The notes under the pieces were generated by a model that was not told where the DNA came from, did not search any database, and saw only the letters and a list, made by a program, of their open reading frames with translations. The position numbers were made by a program, and so were the translations under genes. 48,005 nucleotides of DNA from Candidatus Pelagibacterales bacterium (GTDB lineage: Bacteria > Pseudomonadota > Alphaproteobacteria > TMED109): the NCBI GenBank assembly GCA_002715265.1, contig PAYS01000013.1, forward strand, positions 4,316 to 52,320, written 5' to 3'. Below, in pieces: positions 27,919 to 37,421 of the stretch (positions within the stretch are counted from its first letter, which is position 1; the number at the start of each line of letters is the position of its first letter).

Positions 27919-29126
27919 AAGGCAGAAATTCCTGTCTGACTTCTACCTAAAATTAATGCATGAATATCGTGAGTGCCCTCATATGTATTAACTGCTTCTA
28001 AATTCATAACGTGTCTTATAATATGGTATTCATCACTTACCCCATTTGCTCCATGCATATCTCTTGCCATTCTTGCTATATCAATTGCTTTGCCGGTACT
28101 ATTGCGTTTTACTAGAGATACCATGTCAGGTGTAGATCTTCCTTCATCTTTTAAACGTCCTACTCTTAATGCACCTTGTAATGCAAGAGATATTTCTGTC
28201 TGCATATCAGCTAATTTTTTTTGAATTAATTGATTTGCAGCTAATGGTTTTTTAAATTGCATTCTATCCATAGTATATTGTAATGCAGCATGCCAGCAAA
28301 ATTCAGCAGCACCAAGCGCTCCCCATGCAATGCCATATCTAGCAGAATCTAAGCATGAAAAAGGTCCTTTGAATGATTTTACATCCGGTAAAACATTTTC
28401 TTCTGGAACAAAAACATCAGATAAATGAATCATTCCTGTTGTTGAAGACCTTAATGAAAATTTTCCTTTAATTGCAGGAGTCTCTAATCCTTTGAAATCT
28501 CTTTCTATTATGTAGCCTCGTAAAATATTGCTTTCATCTTTTGCCCAAATTATTAAAACGTCAGCTATAGGTGAATTTGTTATCCAGTTTTTTGATCCAT
28601 TTAATATATAACCTCCTTTTGTGCTAACAGATTTTGTTTCCATGTTACCTGGATCTGACCCATGGTTTGGTTCAGTTAATCCAAATGCTCCAATTAATTC
28701 TCCGCTTGCAAGTTTAGGTAAAAAACGTTGCTTTTGTGACTCAGACCCAAAAGTATATATTGGATGCATTACTAAACTAGATTGCACACTCATACATGAT
28801 CTATAACTTGAGTCAACTCTTTCAATTTCTCTTGCTATTAAACCGTAAGCAACATAAGACACACCAGGACAATCATATCCTGTAATAGTCGCTCCCAATA
28901 AGCCCAAATCTCCCATTTCTCTAAAAATATTTTTATCAAAGGTTTCATTTCGATTGTTATCCAATACTCTAGGCATTAATTTGTCTTGTGCATAAGAATT
29001 AGCAGCATCTTTAATCATATTTTCTTCTGTAGTTAATTGTTCATCTAATAAAAATATATCAGACCAGGTAGAAGTTCTTACATCTTGTTTATCTATATCT
29101 TTAAGTATCTTATCAGTAAAATTCAT
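27915..29126 (-). CDS. gcdH: Glutaryl-CoA dehydrogenase-like acyl-CoA dehydrogenase
   Basis: FAD enzyme that oxidises and decarboxylates glutaryl-CoA to crotonyl-CoA in lysine/tryptophan degradation. The 403-residue protein is the usual length and closer to GCDH than to short-chain enzymes: [21 protein letters not shown] with the substrate-carboxylate Arg region, [56 protein letters not shown], and catalytic Glu383 in [12 protein letters not shown]. It is convergent with mmsB and 12 bases before the secreted unknown protein in the same direction of transcription. Other dicarboxyl-CoA substrates cannot be excluded. Confidence 0.88.
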   Translation of the reverse strand: MNFTDKILKDIDKQDVRTSTWSDIFLLDEQLTTEENMIKDAANSYAQDKLMPRVLDNNRNETFDKNIFREMGDLGLLGATITGYDCPGVSYVAYGLIAREIERVDSSYRSCMSVQSSLVMHPIYTFGSESQKQRFLPKLASGELIGAFGLTEPNHGSDPGNMETKSVSTKGGYILNGSKNWITNSPIADVLIIWAKDESNILRGYIIERDFKGLETPAIKGKFSLRSSTTGMIHLSDVFVPEENVLPDVKSFKGPFSCLDSARYGIAWGALGAAEFCWHAALQYTMDRMQFKKPLAANQLIQKKLADMQTEISLALQGALRVGRLKDEGRSTPDMVSLVKRNSTGKAIDIARMARDMHGANGVSDEYHIIRHVMNLEAVNTYEGTHDIHALILGRSQTGISAF

Positions 29127-29138
29127 AAATTTTCCTTA

Positions 29139-29768
29139 TTATTTTAATTCAAAAGAGTCAGCAATATCTATAATGTTTTTAAATCTTTTATTATTTAGCG
29201 CAGTGATTAACTTATAATAATGTATCTTACCAATTTTTTGAAGCCTTAAAGTCATATAATATTTAAACATTCCCAGAGGAAATAAACAAGAAAGTTGAAG
29301 ATACTTACCTTCTTTATTATATCCTTGTTTTATATGTTCGCAAAACCACATAGGTTCAAAAGCAGCTTTTTTGATTGTGTCATCAATATTTGGTAATGAT
29401 GATTTCGCATACTCAAAAACACTATCATTTAAAGGGCTGTCCTCAGATCTTAATAATCTTTCTACATCCCCTATATATTTAATTTCATTCTCAAGTCTTT
29501 CTTCTAACCATAAACTTTCATTAAAATCACTTTCACTAAACTTATATAGTTTAATTGAATTGTATTCTCCAAAGATTTTATTTGTTGAAATAATTTGAAT
29601 AACACCACTTACGTATTCATTATAATTAGTTACAAAGGCTATCTCTTTGAAATCTGAATTAATTGAAAAACTTTCATATATTTCTTGAGCGTTGGTAAGC
29701 GAGTGCGTAACTAAAAATATAATATTAGTTAGTATGAACATCTTAATATTATGTATTAAGCATTTCAT
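29139..29768 (-). CDS. Secreted protein of unknown function
   Basis: I do not recognise this 209-residue protein. It begins with a signal peptide: a hydrophobic run FILTNIIFLV, then THSLTNAQE with likely cleavage after Ala27. The mature part is mixed alpha/beta with two cysteines (Cys143, Cys161) that could form a disulfide in the periplasm, and an aromatic patch EPMWFCEHIKQGYN. The ATG at 29768 is directly adjacent to the pyrC stop codon (zero gap), so translation is probably coupled. An internal ATG at residue 10 would also leave a signal peptide. It lies between pyrC and gcdH with the same orientation; neither neighbour suggests a function. Confidence 0.7.
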   Translation of the reverse strand: MKCLIHNIKMFILTNIIFLVTHSLTNAQEIYESFSINSDFKEIAFVTNYNEYVSGVIQIISTNKIFGEYNSIKLYKFSESDFNESLWLEERLENEIKYIGDVERLLRSEDSPLNDSVFEYAKSSLPNIDDTIKKAAFEPMWFCEHIKQGYNKEGKYLQLSCLFPLGMFKYYMTLRLQKIGKIHYYKLITALNNKRFKNIIDIADSFELK

Positions 29769-31094
29769 CTATTCTCTTTCAAATATTATAGGCTTTCCTA
29801 TTGGATCTCCTATTACTTTTCCATTCTTCATTACTAATGAACCGTTAACTATAGTCATGATTGGCCAACCCGTAACTTTTTTTCCGTCATATGGTGTCCA
29901 CCCAGATTTTGTGGCCATTTGCTTATTTGTAATTGTTTTAGATTTTTTTAAGTCTACTATGGTTATATCAGCATCATAATTAAGTTTGATTTCTCCTTTA
30001 TTTTTAGCTTTGTAAAGTGTTGCGGGGTTAGTAGATATTAATTTGCATAATTTATTTAAGCTCAATTTTCTATTATTCACATGATTTAACATAATTGGTA
30101 AAAGAGTTTGCACGCCTGGCATTCCAGAAGGTGTATTAGGATAAGTATTATTTTTTTCTTCTTTTGTATGTGGTGCATGATCAGAACCAATAACATCAAC
30201 TACATTTTCTGTTATACCTTTCCATAGCGCCTTTTGGTGCTTGATTTCTCTGATTGGAGGATTCATTTGTGCGTATGTACCAATTTCATCGTAACAATCT
30301 GGAGCAGAAAGTGTTAAATGTTGTGGAGTAACTTCCATACTAATATATTTTTTATTTTTTTTAATAATATCTACCTCTTGTTCTGTCGTTATATGGAGGA
30401 TATGCACTGGTTTTTTTGTTTTTTTTGCTGCTTTAATTACTCTTTTTGTGGCCTGAATAGCTGTTAACTCATCTCTCCATACTGTATGGAAATGAACGCT
30501 GGGCTCTGTAATTAATTTTTTTCTTTTATTTAATCTTTCTTCGTCTTCTGCATGCACGGCAACTCTATAGTTTCTACTTGAAAGTACCTTATATAAGGTT
30601 TCATCATCTGGAACTAATAAATTTCCTGTAGATGATCCCATAAATATTTTAATACCACAACAGCCTGGAACTTTTTCTAAACTACTTAATTTGTCAATAT
30701 TTTTTCCGGTGGCACCTCCAAAAAAAGCATAATTAGACCACATTCTATTTTTTGCTAACTTAAATTTATCATTAAGTAATTTTTTTGTTGCAGTAGGAGG
30801 GTAGGTATTAGGCATTTCAAATACACTTGTTACTCCTCCTAAAATTGCTCCTTTAGATCCAGTATGTAAATCTTCTTTATATTCAGAACCTGGTTCTCTA
30901 AAATGTACTTGACTATCAATTACACCTGGTAGAACGTGCAGATGATTAGCATTTATAATTTTCTTAGCAGAATAATTAGATGATGAGCTAATAAGGGTTA
31001 TTTTATTTTTTGTTACTCCAATATTTAATTTTTCAATTTTATCACCAAGTACAACGCTTCCATTTTTAATAAATAAATCTAATTTTTCAATCAT
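29769..31094 (-). CDS. pyrC: Dihydroorotase-family amidohydrolase
   Basis: Amidohydrolase of 441 residues, closest to class I dihydroorotases, which close carbamoyl-aspartate to dihydroorotate in pyrimidine synthesis. It has VIDSQVHFREPG, GITS-like GGVTSVFEMPNT, Lys149 in CGIKIFMGSS (carboxylated bridging lysine), His181 (VAVHAEDEE), His233 (ILHITTEQE) and catalytic Asp304 in IGSDHAPHTKEE. The first His of the usual HxH metal motif is Gln62 here, leaving only His64; this may be a lineage-wide variant. Allantoinase or hydantoinase activity is an alternative. It is followed with no gap by a secreted unknown protein and is preceded by parE after 79 bases. Confidence 0.85.
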   Translation of the reverse strand: MIEKLDLFIKNGSVVLGDKIEKLNIGVTKNKITLISSSSNYSAKKIINANHLHVLPGVIDSQVHFREPGSEYKEDLHTGSKGAILGGVTSVFEMPNTYPPTATKKLLNDKFKLAKNRMWSNYAFFGGATGKNIDKLSSLEKVPGCCGIKIFMGSSTGNLLVPDDETLYKVLSSRNYRVAVHAEDEERLNKRKKLITEPSVHFHTVWRDELTAIQATKRVIKAAKKTKKPVHILHITTEQEVDIIKKNKKYISMEVTPQHLTLSAPDCYDEIGTYAQMNPPIREIKHQKALWKGITENVVDVIGSDHAPHTKEEKNNTYPNTPSGMPGVQTLLPIMLNHVNNRKLSLNKLCKLISTNPATLYKAKNKGEIKLNYDADITIVDLKKSKTITNKQMATKSGWTPYDGKKVTGWPIMTIVNGSLVMKNGKVIGDPIGKPIIFERE

Positions 31095-31173
31095 AATTAA
31101 TAACCCTATTTAAATGTTAAGAATTTTATATTAATTTATAATTTTAAAGTAGCAAATATTTAATAAAGAAAAT

Positions 31174-33129
31174 TTATTCAACAAAATTTACTTCATTAGC
31201 TTTAACTTTGTCTTGAATAAATCTAAGCCTTTTTTCAGGGTTTTTTCCCATTACACTATCAACAAAATCAAAAGTATTAGGAATATTTTCTTTCAACAAA
31301 TCAATTTTTAAAAGTGTCCTATTATTCATATCCATAGTTGTTTCTTTTAACTGTTTAGATGGCATTTCTCCGAGTCCTTTGAACCTACTGATATCTATTT
31401 TTTGATTAGATTTAAAATTATTTTTTATAATTTTATCTTTATGCTCATCATCTGTTGCATATAAAGTAATATCTTTTGACGAAATTCTATATAATGGAGG
31501 TTGGGCTAAAAATAATTTTCCAGCTGCTATTATACCAGGCATTTCTTGGAAAAAAAATGTCAATAATAATGATGTTATATGTGCTCCGTCTACATCCGCA
31601 TCACACATGATAATAATCTTTTCATACCGTAATTTTTCTAATTGAAAATTTTCTTTAGTTCCACAACCTAATGTCTTTTTTAAATCAGACAATTCTTTAT
31701 TTTGATTCATTTTTTCATTCGTAGCTGAGGCTACATTTAGAATTTTTCCTCTTAAAGCTAATATTGCTTGTCTGTCTCTATTTCTTGCTTGTTTAGCAGA
31801 CCCTCCAGCAGAATCTCCTTCAACAATAAATAATTCTGTTCCTTCAGAATTTTTTTGACTACAATCAGCTAATTTTCCAGGTAAGTTAATTTTTTTTACT
31901 AAACTTGCTTTTTTATCCTCTTTTTCTTTTTTTCTTCTTATTCGTTCTTCTGATCTACCTATGGCTTCATTTAATAAAAATTTTCCTACATCTAGGTTAT
32001 TATTTAACCATAATTCGAAATGATCTTTAAGATTTGTTTCAATAAACTTTTGTGCATTAGGAGATGAGAGCTTTTCTTTGGTTTGTCCCTGAAATTGGGG
32101 ATGTTTTAAAAAAACTGAAATAATTGAAAATGATCTACCTAATATGTCGTCAGAAGTTATCTTAGCAGCTTTTTTTACATTATTAATGTCGCCAAATGAT
32201 TTCAAGGCTTTGGTTAGGCCTAATTTAAACCCATTTTCATGACTTCCTCCTTCTATAGTAGGTATAGTGTTGCAAAAACTATCAAATTTACCTTCTAATT
32301 GTATCGGCCAACTCACAGCCCATTCTATTGTTTCTTCTGAAGTTTCTAATTGTGTCTGGCCATAAAATATTTCATTAACTAATAGTTCTTTATCATTTAT
32401 TTTATTTGATAAGTAATCTTTAATGCCGTTTGGAAACTTAAATGTAGCTTTTTCATTTAAATTCTTATCATCTTTATTTAATCTCCAATTAATTGTTACA
32501 CCTTTAAATAAATAAGCTTTAGATTCAGCCATTTTTCTTAGTATTTTAGAATCAAATTTAATTTCCTTTCCAAAAATATTAGTATCAGGTATAAACTCAA
32601 TGTATGTACCTTTTTTCTTAGATTCTTCTAATTTTTGTATTTTATTTTTAGGCTTACCTTGTTCAAATCTTTGTTTCCACAAAAAGCCATCTCTATAAAC
32701 TAGAACGGTTAATTCAGAGGATAGTGCATTAACTACAGATAATCCAACCCCATGTAGCCCTCCAGAGGTATTATATGCTTTGGAATTAAACTTTCCTCCC
32801 GAATGTAAAGTAGTACAGATAACCTCTAAAGTAGATATACCAGGTCTTTTAGGATGTTCCTCAACTGGAATACCTCTACCATTATCTTTGATACATAGTT
32901 TATTTCCTTCTTCCAGTGTTATATCTATTATTGAAGCATGGCCTGCCACAGCTTCATCCATAGAATTATCTATTATTTCTGAAGCTAAATGATGGAGAGA
33001 TTTTTTATCCGTTCCTCCAATATACATTCCTGGTCTTTGTCTTACAGGTTCTAGGCCTTCTAATAATTCTATATCTTTAGCATCATATGATGATTTTTTT
33101 TTAGGCTTTTTATCAAATAAGTCCAGCAT
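31174..33129 (-). CDS. parE: DNA topoisomerase IV subunit B
   Basis: ATPase subunit of topoisomerase IV, which decatenates daughter chromosomes. The 651-residue protein has the GHKL ATP site (EIIDNSMDEAVAGHA, DNGRGIPVE, GGLHGVGLSVVNAL), the ATP-lid lysine region, and a TOPRIM domain with EGDSAGGSAKQARNR and DADVDGAHI for magnesium. RQRPGMYIGGTDKKSLHHLA resembles alphaproteobacterial ParE, and the length is shorter than the roughly 800-residue GyrB, with no insert in the TOPRIM domain. parC is not in this window. It lies 119 bases after glnA in the same direction, with an inverted repeat between them. Confidence 0.9.
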   Translation of the reverse strand: MLDLFDKKPKKKSSYDAKDIELLEGLEPVRQRPGMYIGGTDKKSLHHLASEIIDNSMDEAVAGHASIIDITLEEGNKLCIKDNGRGIPVEEHPKRPGISTLEVICTTLHSGGKFNSKAYNTSGGLHGVGLSVVNALSSELTVLVYRDGFLWKQRFEQGKPKNKIQKLEESKKKGTYIEFIPDTNIFGKEIKFDSKILRKMAESKAYLFKGVTINWRLNKDDKNLNEKATFKFPNGIKDYLSNKINDKELLVNEIFYGQTQLETSEETIEWAVSWPIQLEGKFDSFCNTIPTIEGGSHENGFKLGLTKALKSFGDINNVKKAAKITSDDILGRSFSIISVFLKHPQFQGQTKEKLSSPNAQKFIETNLKDHFELWLNNNLDVGKFLLNEAIGRSEERIRRKKEKEDKKASLVKKINLPGKLADCSQKNSEGTELFIVEGDSAGGSAKQARNRDRQAILALRGKILNVASATNEKMNQNKELSDLKKTLGCGTKENFQLEKLRYEKIIIMCDADVDGAHITSLLLTFFFQEMPGIIAAGKLFLAQPPLYRISSKDITLYATDDEHKDKIIKNNFKSNQKIDISRFKGLGEMPSKQLKETTMDMNNRTLLKIDLLKENIPNTFDFVDSVMGKNPEKRLRFIQDKVKANEVNFVE

Positions 33130-33206
33130 GCCTTAACATAATATTCTAAATACGATTATTCAAGGAATATTTAGTATTTTATGATTATTAAAATACTACA
33201 TATAGA

Positions 33207-33237
33207 TACAGCTACAAATTATTAATTTGTAGCTGTA
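33207..33237 (-). terminator. Perfect inverted repeat after glnA (possible terminator)
   Basis: Two perfectly complementary 15-base arms, TACAGCTACAAATTA at 33207-33221 and TAATTTGTAGCTGTA at 33223-33237, are separated by one base. They form a near-complete palindrome 11 bases beyond the glnA stop. Position fits a transcription terminator or 3'-end stabiliser for the glnB-glnA mRNA, but neither strand has a run of T directly after the hairpin, so a classical intrinsic terminator is not proven. A protein-binding palindrome upstream of parE is the alternative. Confidence 0.55.
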
Positions 33238-33248
33238 TATAATCTAAA

Positions 33249-34685
33249 TTAAACAGAATAGTACAAGTCAAATTCTACTGGATGTGGAGTATAATCTACT
33301 TTATCTGCTTCTTCTTTCTTCAATTCAATATATCCATCAATTTGATCATTACTGAATACATCTCCTTGAAGTAAAAATTCTCTATCTTTATTTAATGCTG
33401 ATAATGCTTCTGACAAACTCGCAGAAACTGTAGGAACTTTTGAAAGTTCTTTTTCACTTAAGTCATATAAATTCTTATCTAGTGGATCTCCTGGATGTAT
33501 TTTATTCTTAATGCCATCAATTCCAGCCATAAGCATTGCTGAGAAAGCTAAATAAGGATTAGCTGAAGGATCTGGGAATCTAATCTCAACACGTTTAGCA
33601 TTTTTACTAGTTCCATATGGAATTCTACATGAAGCCGATCTGTTTCTAGCAGAGTATGCTAATAATACCGGAGCCTCAAAACCAGGAACTAGACGTTTAT
33701 AAGAGTTAGTGCTTGCATTCGTAAATGCATTTATAGCTTTAGCATGCTTAATAATGCCTCCTATATAATAAAGACAATTATCACTTAATCCTGCATAACC
33801 GTTGCCTGCAAATAGAGGTTTATTACCTTTCCAAATTGACTGATGACAATGCATACCTGATCCATTATCATCTACTATTGGTTTAGGCATAAAAGTAGCT
33901 GTTTTGCCATAGGAATGTGCAACCATATGTACACAATATTTATAAATTTGCAACCAATCAGCAGTTTTTGTCATAGGGCCAAATTGAAACCCTAATTCAT
34001 TTTGAGACGGAGCAACTTCATGATGATGTTTTTCCATAGGCAAACCCATTTCCATCATAGATGTAACCATCTCTGCTCTTATATCAGTCATAGAATCTAC
34101 TGGAGGTACTGGAAAATAACCTCCTTTAATAGCTGGTCTATGCCCTATATTTCCTCCATCAAACTCAGCATCAGAATTATATGGACCTTCTTCAGAATCA
34201 ATTTGATAACCTGTATTATTTTGAGAAACATTCCACTTTACGTCATCAAATACAAAAAATTCTGCTTCGGGACCAAAATAAACTTGATCTCCAATTCCAG
34301 ATTTTGAAAGATATTCTTCAGCTCTTATAGCAGTTGATCTTGGGTCCCTATCATATCTTTTTCCAGTGCTTGGTTCAATTATATCGCAAAATAAGATTAG
34401 ACTTGGTTGAGCTGTAAATGGATCTAAAACTGCGCTATTAAAATCAGGTTTTAGTATCATATCAGATTCATTTATTGCTTTCCAGCCAGCAATAGAAGAT
34501 CCATCAAACATAATACCTTCATTTAACAAATCCTCTGAAATAGAGCTTGCTGTTTGGGCGGTATGTTGCCATTTACCTCTAGGGTCAGTAAATCTAAAAT
34601 CAACAAATGCTACATCTTTATCAGAAATCATTTTCATTATAGATTTAGCAGTGTTTTTTGATGATTTATTTGTTTTTTTAGCCAT
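33249..34685 (-). CDS. glnA: Glutamine synthetase type I
   Basis: Makes glutamine from glutamate, ammonia and ATP; a dodecamer in the cytoplasm. The 478-residue protein has [18 protein letters not shown], the metal-binding [35 protein letters not shown], and [10 protein letters not shown]. Tyr407 in [11 protein letters not shown] is the site adenylylated by GlnE in proteobacterial GSI-beta enzymes, so activity is probably under covalent control. The N terminus is about ten residues longer than the E. coli enzyme and Lys/Ser-rich ([14 protein letters not shown]). It lies 22 bases after glnB, and both should be read from the sigma-54-type promoter upstream of glnB. Confidence 0.97.
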   Translation of the reverse strand: MAKKTNKSSKNTAKSIMKMISDKDVAFVDFRFTDPRGKWQHTAQTASSISEDLLNEGIMFDGSSIAGWKAINESDMILKPDFNSAVLDPFTAQPSLILFCDIIEPSTGKRYDRDPRSTAIRAEEYLSKSGIGDQVYFGPEAEFFVFDDVKWNVSQNNTGYQIDSEEGPYNSDAEFDGGNIGHRPAIKGGYFPVPPVDSMTDIRAEMVTSMMEMGLPMEKHHHEVAPSQNELGFQFGPMTKTADWLQIYKYCVHMVAHSYGKTATFMPKPIVDDNGSGMHCHQSIWKGNKPLFAGNGYAGLSDNCLYYIGGIIKHAKAINAFTNASTNSYKRLVPGFEAPVLLAYSARNRSASCRIPYGTSKNAKRVEIRFPDPSANPYLAFSAMLMAGIDGIKNKIHPGDPLDKNLYDLSEKELSKVPTVSASLSEALSALNKDREFLLQGDVFSNDQIDGYIELKKEEADKVDYTPHPVEFDLYYSV

Positions 34686-34707
34686 TTTCTTATTTCCTTA
34701 TTATAAT

Positions 34708-35154
<447 letters not shown>

Positions 35155-35234
35155 TTAAATATGTCGCAATAATAATCACAGATGCTTAAAATTTAGTCAA
35201 TATCTTGAAATATAATATTTTTTTTTAATTAAAA

Positions 35235-35263
35235 TTGTTAAAATTTAAATTATCTAGTATTAA
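35235..35263 (+). promoter_or_regulatory. Possible sigma-70 promoter of tRNA-His
   Basis: A TTGTTA box at 35235-35240 and a TATTAA box at 35258-35263 are separated by 17 bases, and end 13 bases before the tRNA. The spacing and position are right, but in such AT-rich DNA boxes of this quality arise by chance. The region 35102-35234 between here and the glnB promoter holds no other feature I can support. Confidence 0.35.
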
Positions 35264-35276
35264 TTTATTAAAATAT

Positions 35277-35354
35277 GGCGGGTGTAGCTCAGTTGGTTAG
35301 AGCATCGGTTTGTGGTACCGAGGGTCGCGGGTTCAAATCTCGTCACTCGCCCCA
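35277..35354 (+). tRNA. tRNA-His (anticodon GTG), CCA encoded
   Basis: A complete cloverleaf can be folded. The acceptor stem starts at 35278 and pairs with 35344-35350 (one G-U pair); the D-arm is TAGCTCAGTTGGTTAGAGCA; the anticodon stem TCGGT/ACCGA encloses loop TTGTGGT with anticodon GTG; the T-arm has GGTTCAAAT. The CCA tail is encoded at 35352-35354. A G at 35277 sits at position -1 opposite discriminator C73 (35351), the identity element read by ordinary bacterial HisRS. The last 22 bases are overlapped by the end of an opposite-strand thioesterase gene. Confidence 0.96.
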
Positions 35355-35764
35355 TATTTATCTAATAAGTGTTTTTTAGTTATCTCTGTAATATTATAAG
35401 ATTTTTTTTCTTTTATATCAGCATAAGCTAAAATACTTTGTGCTATTGATTTACATTTATTATCTACAAATATAGCTTGATCAAAAGTTATTGATTTATT
35501 TCCTACTCTTTTTAAGGAAGTTCCAATATTTATAATACTTGGATAAAAAATCTGATCTAAATAATCAATATTGAAATGTACCAGTACAAAACTATATTTA
35601 TCAGTTTCTAGGTTTCTAATAATATTTACTCTTGCACTCTCAAAGTATCTGGAAATAGAAACATTATTTACGTGATTATATCCATCCGTATCTCCCCATC
35701 TAACCTTTTCTTCAAATATATCTTTATAGGAATTAATATTATTTGGAATAAATTTATTTTTCAT
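35333..35764 (-). CDS. 4HBT/YbgC-type acyl-CoA thioesterase
   Basis: Hotdog-fold thioesterase, 143 residues. The N-terminal block VRWGDTDGYNHVNNVSISRYFESAR is the 4-hydroxybenzoyl-CoA thioesterase signature, with catalytic Asp25 or Asp27 and the NHVNN turn before the long central helix. Strands FVLVHFNIDYLDQ and NIGTSLKRVGNKSITFDQAIF complete the fold. Substrate is unknown. The last seven residues (YGASDEI) and the stop are encoded antisense to the 3' end of tRNA-His. The preceding MFS gene ends 9 bases from it and runs the other way around in order (MFS start is distal), so they form one minus-strand pair. Confidence 0.82.
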   Translation of the reverse strand: MKNKFIPNNINSYKDIFEEKVRWGDTDGYNHVNNVSISRYFESARVNIIRNLETDKYSFVLVHFNIDYLDQIFYPSIINIGTSLKRVGNKSITFDQAIFVDNKCKSIAQSILAYADIKEKKSYNITEITKKHLLDKYGASDEI

Positions 35765-35773
35765 AATTAAACT

Positions 35774-37267
35774 TTACTTTTTAATTTTAAATAATAAAAA
35801 AAATGGAAAAAATATCAATGGTAATAATGCGAGTATGGCAAAAACATTTATTAAAGAGATCATATGAGATTCCTCCGTAATCAAGTTGATAAAGTAATTT
35901 GTATTATTTACATCTAAAGGTGGGATAGGATAAGTATTATTTATACCATTAGTATTTTGATAACTTGATGTAATTCTAGAGCTAAGTTCATCAATATTTA
36001 TTTTGTTATATCGATCCATTAATACCACAAGGATTGCGATTGCAACTGCAGATCCTGCATTTCTTGTAAATTGAAAAAAACTTGCCCCGTGATCTCTTAA
36101 TTTTGCAGGAAGAGTAACATAAGTTACTGTTGCCATAGCAGGATAGAAAAAACCAATACCGATTCCTCTAATAACTCCATTTATCATCATATTATAAATA
36201 CTTATATCAGAAGTCCATAAGGTCATTTGGTATTGTCCAAACATATATATTAACAACCCAATAATCATAAAAGTTCTATAATATTCAAAAACTATAATTC
36301 TAGCTGATATTAAAGTCCCAATTAATCCACCAACTCCACTAAATGTTAAAACTATTCCAATTTTATCTGAAGGATAACCTCCCAAAGAATCTAAGAAATC
36401 AGGGATCATTATAAAAGGAGGTACTAAAATAATACCAAATAGAAATGTAAATATTATGCCTCCTACATAATTTATATCTTTAAATAATTCTTTTGGAAAT
36501 AATGTTTTACTATTTTTCATAAAAAATTGTACTATAAATAGTAATAAAAATATCATTGCTATAATAGCTAGGTAAGTAATAATTTCTGACGAAAACCAAT
36601 CTAATATTTGTCCTCTATCTAGAAAAACTTGCATACATGATGCGCCAATAGCTAAAAATATAAAGCTTTTAAATGCAAAGCTAATATTTTTGTTAATTGT
36701 ATTTTCTTTAAGACTAAAATAACATCCTATAAAAGCAATTAATCCGATAGGAACATTTATTAAAAAAACCCATCTCCAGTTATAATATTCTGTAAGGTAA
36801 CCGCCTAAAACTGGTCCTATAAGAGGGCCTACTAATAACCCTAGAGTCCACCATGAAATTGCTTTACCTCTCTCCTTTACTGGAAATGAATGTATAATTA
36901 TAGACTGACTTAATGCTACTAGTGGAGCACTAAATGCTCCTTGAAGAGTTCTAAAAATTAATATTTGATCTAGGTTTTGTGATAAACCAGATAAAGCAGA
37001 AAAAATAGTAAAACCTGTTATACCTATTAAATATGTTTTTTTTCTTCCTACTTTTTCGGATAGATATCCTAATAATGGTATACATATTGCAGTAGATATT
37101 GAATAAACTGTTATAACCCAAGCTATTTCAATTTTACTGGCTGAAAAAAAACCTAGCATTCTTGGCAGTGCTACCGATATACAGGCTAAATCAATAGTTA
37201 CTAATGCTGTTGCAATGCTAGCAAATATTAATATAGCTGTTTTATTTCCACTTATTGAGTAAAACAT
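35774..37267 (-). CDS. DHA2-family MFS multidrug exporter (EmrB-like)
   Basis: Drug:proton antiporter of the 14-helix DHA2 group, 497 residues. The first helix ILIFASIATALVTIDLACISVALPRM carries the DxxxxxVALP motif D1; GYLSEKVGRKKTYLIG is motif A between helices 2 and 3; and GPLIGPVLGGYLTEYYNWRWVFLINVPIG is motif C plus the conserved WRWxFxINxP of EmrB proteins. Most of the remaining sequence is hydrophobic helices. EmrB pumps usually work with a HlyD-type EmrA, but none is adjacent; the next gene downstream is a thioesterase 9 bases away. Substrate is unknown. Confidence 0.87.
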   Translation of the reverse strand: MFYSISGNKTAILIFASIATALVTIDLACISVALPRMLGFFSASKIEIAWVITVYSISTAICIPLLGYLSEKVGRKKTYLIGITGFTIFSALSGLSQNLDQILIFRTLQGAFSAPLVALSQSIIIHSFPVKERGKAISWWTLGLLVGPLIGPVLGGYLTEYYNWRWVFLINVPIGLIAFIGCYFSLKENTINKNISFAFKSFIFLAIGASCMQVFLDRGQILDWFSSEIITYLAIIAMIFLLLFIVQFFMKNSKTLFPKELFKDINYVGGIIFTFLFGIILVPPFIMIPDFLDSLGGYPSDKIGIVLTFSGVGGLIGTLISARIIVFEYYRTFMIIGLLIYMFGQYQMTLWTSDISIYNMMINGVIRGIGIGFFYPAMATVTYVTLPAKLRDHGASFFQFTRNAGSAVAIAILVVLMDRYNKINIDELSSRITSSYQNTNGINNTYPIPPLDVNNTNYFINLITEESHMISLINVFAILALLPLIFFPFFLLFKIKK

Positions 37268-37421
37268 ATTTTAAAATACTTTTCCTAATAAATGCTTTAA
37301 CTACATTTCTTTATGAATATATTATTTTATATATATTGAAACCTTATTTTAGTAGTATTAATTTTAAATATCAGATATGTAATATTTGGCTTACATACTA
37401 TATGGTGGGAATATAAAATTA

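Noticed and set aside
35277-35354. tRNA-His as an integration site for a mobile element
   Set aside because: No integrase gene or direct repeat of the tRNA 3' end was seen in the window.
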